A model generated the notes under the pieces. The model was given only the letters and a program-made list of their open reading frames with translations. It was not told the origin of the DNA and did no database searches. A program made the position numbers and the translations under genes. DNA of 64,000 bases from Chelonoidis abingdonii (taxonomy: Eukaryota > Chordata > Testudines > Testudinidae): the NCBI RefSeq assembly GCF_003597395.2, contig NC_133773.1, forward strand, positions 141,995,672 to 142,059,671. Reading direction: 5' to 3'. This document shows positions 61,661 through 64,000 of this stretch, in pieces. Each line of letters starts with the position of its first letter. Within the stretch, counting starts at the first letter, position 1.

Positions 61661-64000
61661 GGCAAAAGAAAATGCAGGCCTGTTATTTATCCAGGCTGCA
61701 ACGTCTGCTGGCAACAGTACTATATAGGTTGAAGGATGCAAGGGGTTAGATGGGTCAGATGGCCTAATGCTGCTCACACCACAACTAAAATAATTCAATT
61801 AAAATTTTATGGAATAGGTTACAAGGCGTAAGGGAGCCAGCGTATATGATTAGCTAAGGTAGAGTTAACAAAACCTAACACCACTAATGCTCCTAATATT
61901 TTCTATCCCTACGAATATCTTACAAAAAAATGCTAGCATTTTGAATAACTGATTCTACAATACAAACCAAATCTCACGACCGGACAACGTATGGAAGCTC
62001 TATTTGAAAACGTAGCTGAGAGTGAAGAGGCTTCGAGTGGGATTTCAGGCTCGGTTACGGCATACATGCGATACACGATACACGGGGACACGTTTTCGTC
62101 CTCTCTTCTGCTGTCACATGCAGTTGGCAACCCCTAAAATACCGGCACTTATGACACCACAGAATGCGTGTCATAGTGGACAGACACCAAAACCTTGTGT
62201 TTCGTTTCGCCTCTGATTCGCACAAGACAAATGTTTACCATAGGGGAGGCAGGGCCAAAGGTCTGGCTTCGCCCCCAAAAAGGTGATGTAATGCATTATT
62301 GTTGGTAGAATGGGTCTCTCAAACTGAATGACAATAATGAAGAGCAGGGCAATACCGGTCTTGGCAAGTTGATTACAGGATGCAGTTACAGGAACCTTCA
62401 ACATGGCCCCGTGCCTCTGCCAAATAGTTTGTTCCGAAAAACCGTAAACTTCCGAGTCCGACTCTTCTATTCCCACCTATCTGAGGGAGGCCGTACGGGG
62501 GTGGTGAAGCCATGTCTGCCGAGGCAACTACTTGTGAATGCAGGCTTTTATGAATGCACATCCGAGACAGATGAAGAGCGAGCCCATCAACCAGAAGGAC
62601 AGCAAACAGGGTATGGAAATAGGATTTGTAGGGCGCAAGTCTCAGCCAATGCTCCTATGACAAACTGGATATGTCTCTTCGTGATCTCTTTGGACAGTAA
62701 GAGGCTTAACGTTTTGCAGGTCTTTTATACAATATGAGGACAAATTTAGGAGAAATAGCTGATGGCATAAGCAATACACAACATTTGTATCAGCAAATTT
62801 GGATTATAACTTTCAGCAGAATATTCCTACAATGTCTAATTGATCCCTTTATCACCCAATGAATCATTTAATCTATTTTGAACACTTATTACTCGTGAGC
62901 AATCGCGGGATTTAACTGCTATTACATAAGGAAGAAAAGCCCTGCTTGTAGTATTACAAGTCGTTCAATAGGCAAGGGATTGAAATTTCTGGACTTGATT
63001 TTACGTAACATCATATAACCAACGGGTTAAAAGTACATGGCGTAGTGCGAGGAGGTAGGAGGCTACTGTGCAGACTGAGTCGCAGAAGCGATTGTGGTAC
63101 TCCGACTCCGCTCTTGGTGCCGGTGGCTATGATGGGCAAGGTGTAAATACTCTCCGCCTATGTAGTTCATATAGTTGGTACTAAGTTGCTATATTACCCC
63201 CGGGATGGAGGGGAAGTACAGCAATGGAGGACATTATCCCACAACCCAATGGCTCAAGGTCTTATAGGACGAAAATGTGGTATGTCTTCACCCTATTATT
63301 GGTTACAGAATAAAGAGTGCGATCTGTGCAGATTTAATACCTGCAGCCTCAGCATGATGCAGATGCAGGCGCATGTAATAGATACATATGTGTTAGGGAG
63401 TTATAGAAGGACGTTCTCTCCAAAAAAATATGTGATGATTAATACCGATAAAACAGATTAATAGGACGGGGGAGGTTAAAATTTAAGAAGTGGGTTTACT
63501 GTTAAGGAGTTGATGTAGCATAAAGAAAACTTCACATAGAACAATTTAGAATATGCACCAACCACAGTAGGGGTCTTGGGGTGGTATAATACTATTAAAA
63601 CCCACCAACAATTTATGGTCTGGGATACTGTTTAATACCCCTTAATTAAAGGAAAAGCTATGATTACTTCGACTTTATCATTAAGAATCTGGAAACATCA
63701 TAAGAATTAAATTGTGAAGAACAATTATTCCAATCTACTAGAATGCAGTAACCCTACTTCACCATAGGGGGTCTTAGAATCCAATTCTTTACATAGATAT
63801 ATTAAATATCTTAAGGAAAGTTATAAAACCAATTTGGAAAAATTGATATACTAAGTTAATTACGTGGTTTGCGGATTTAAAGCTGTGACTAGGGTAATGG
63901 ATATTTAGTGTGCAGAACTTGAGTGGAGCCACACATAGGCATATCTTCTACTTAGCGCTGACAGGCGCGACTGGTTCTGCTAACCTCCTGCCCCACCACA
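61661..64000. other. Unclassified right-end sequence, part 2, with coding-like patches in shifting frames
   Basis: The sequence is AT-richer and no repeat from the rest of the window is recognised. Frames 62369-62737 and 63186-63461 give protein-like composition; the second has W-R-T-L-S, a C-D-L-C pair and several aromatic residues. Between about 62730 and 63860 coding-like readings continue but hop between plus-strand frames. This could be an old retroviral env-like remnant or unpolished sequence; I cannot decide, and I call no gene. Confidence 0.3.

Overview
The window is vertebrate nuclear DNA, most likely from a turtle (crocodilian or another non-avian reptile is less likely). There are no prokaryotic-style operons. 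Genes are few and split by introns. The rest is dense with CR1 LINE copies, MIR-like SINEs, hAT-type and TCTACACTA-ended DNA transposons, and dispersed repeats of the kind I associate with turtle genomes. This assignment is inference from repeat style; no database search was made.

Two Not-family (NOTO) homeobox genes are the only host protein-coding genes I can support. Both lie on the minus strand about 29 kb apart. At the left edge, 1-273 is the first coding exon of one Not gene, with its start codon, N-terminal eh1-type motif and a TATA box at 408-413; the rest lies outside the window. The second is complete: exon 1 at 31245-31563, exon 2 at 30957-31141 and exon 3 at 29148-29351, with canonical splice sites, an intron between homeodomain residues 44 and 45, and a predicted protein of 235 residues. 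Chick is known to carry two clustered Not genes (CNOT1 and CNOT2) expressed in node and notochord; the arrangement here looks the same. Several TAAT-rich, apparently non-repetitive stretches around the genes are listed as candidate cis-regulatory elements.

Layout: 1-500, Not gene A exon and promoter. 0.5-28.9 kb, intergenic DNA with nested DNA transposons (5.2-6.4 kb and 9.7-11.1 kb), CR1, MIR and a 1.2-kb G-rich minisatellite (22.9-24.1 kb). 28.95-31.7 kb, Not gene B. 31.7-46.4 kb, upstream intergenic DNA with a 50-bp minisatellite, MIR copies carrying palindromic inserts, a 1-kb CR1 and a GT microsatellite of about 71 units. 46.4-51.4 kb, a nearly 5-kb LTR retrotransposon with both LTRs, a proline-tRNA-type primer site, a SCAN-like gag, a retropepsin-like segment and no recognisable reverse transcriptase or integrase, itself hit by two DNA transposons. 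51.5-60.9 kb, more hAT, CR1 and MIR copies. 60.9-64 kb differs in texture: its repeats look peppered with small insertions, and coding-like signal jumps between frames.

The two most unusual patterns are an approximately 80-bp palindromic repeat found in five cases inside MIR-like SINEs at what looks like the same internal point, and the pol-less, SCAN-bearing LTR element. All repeat family names are by eye.
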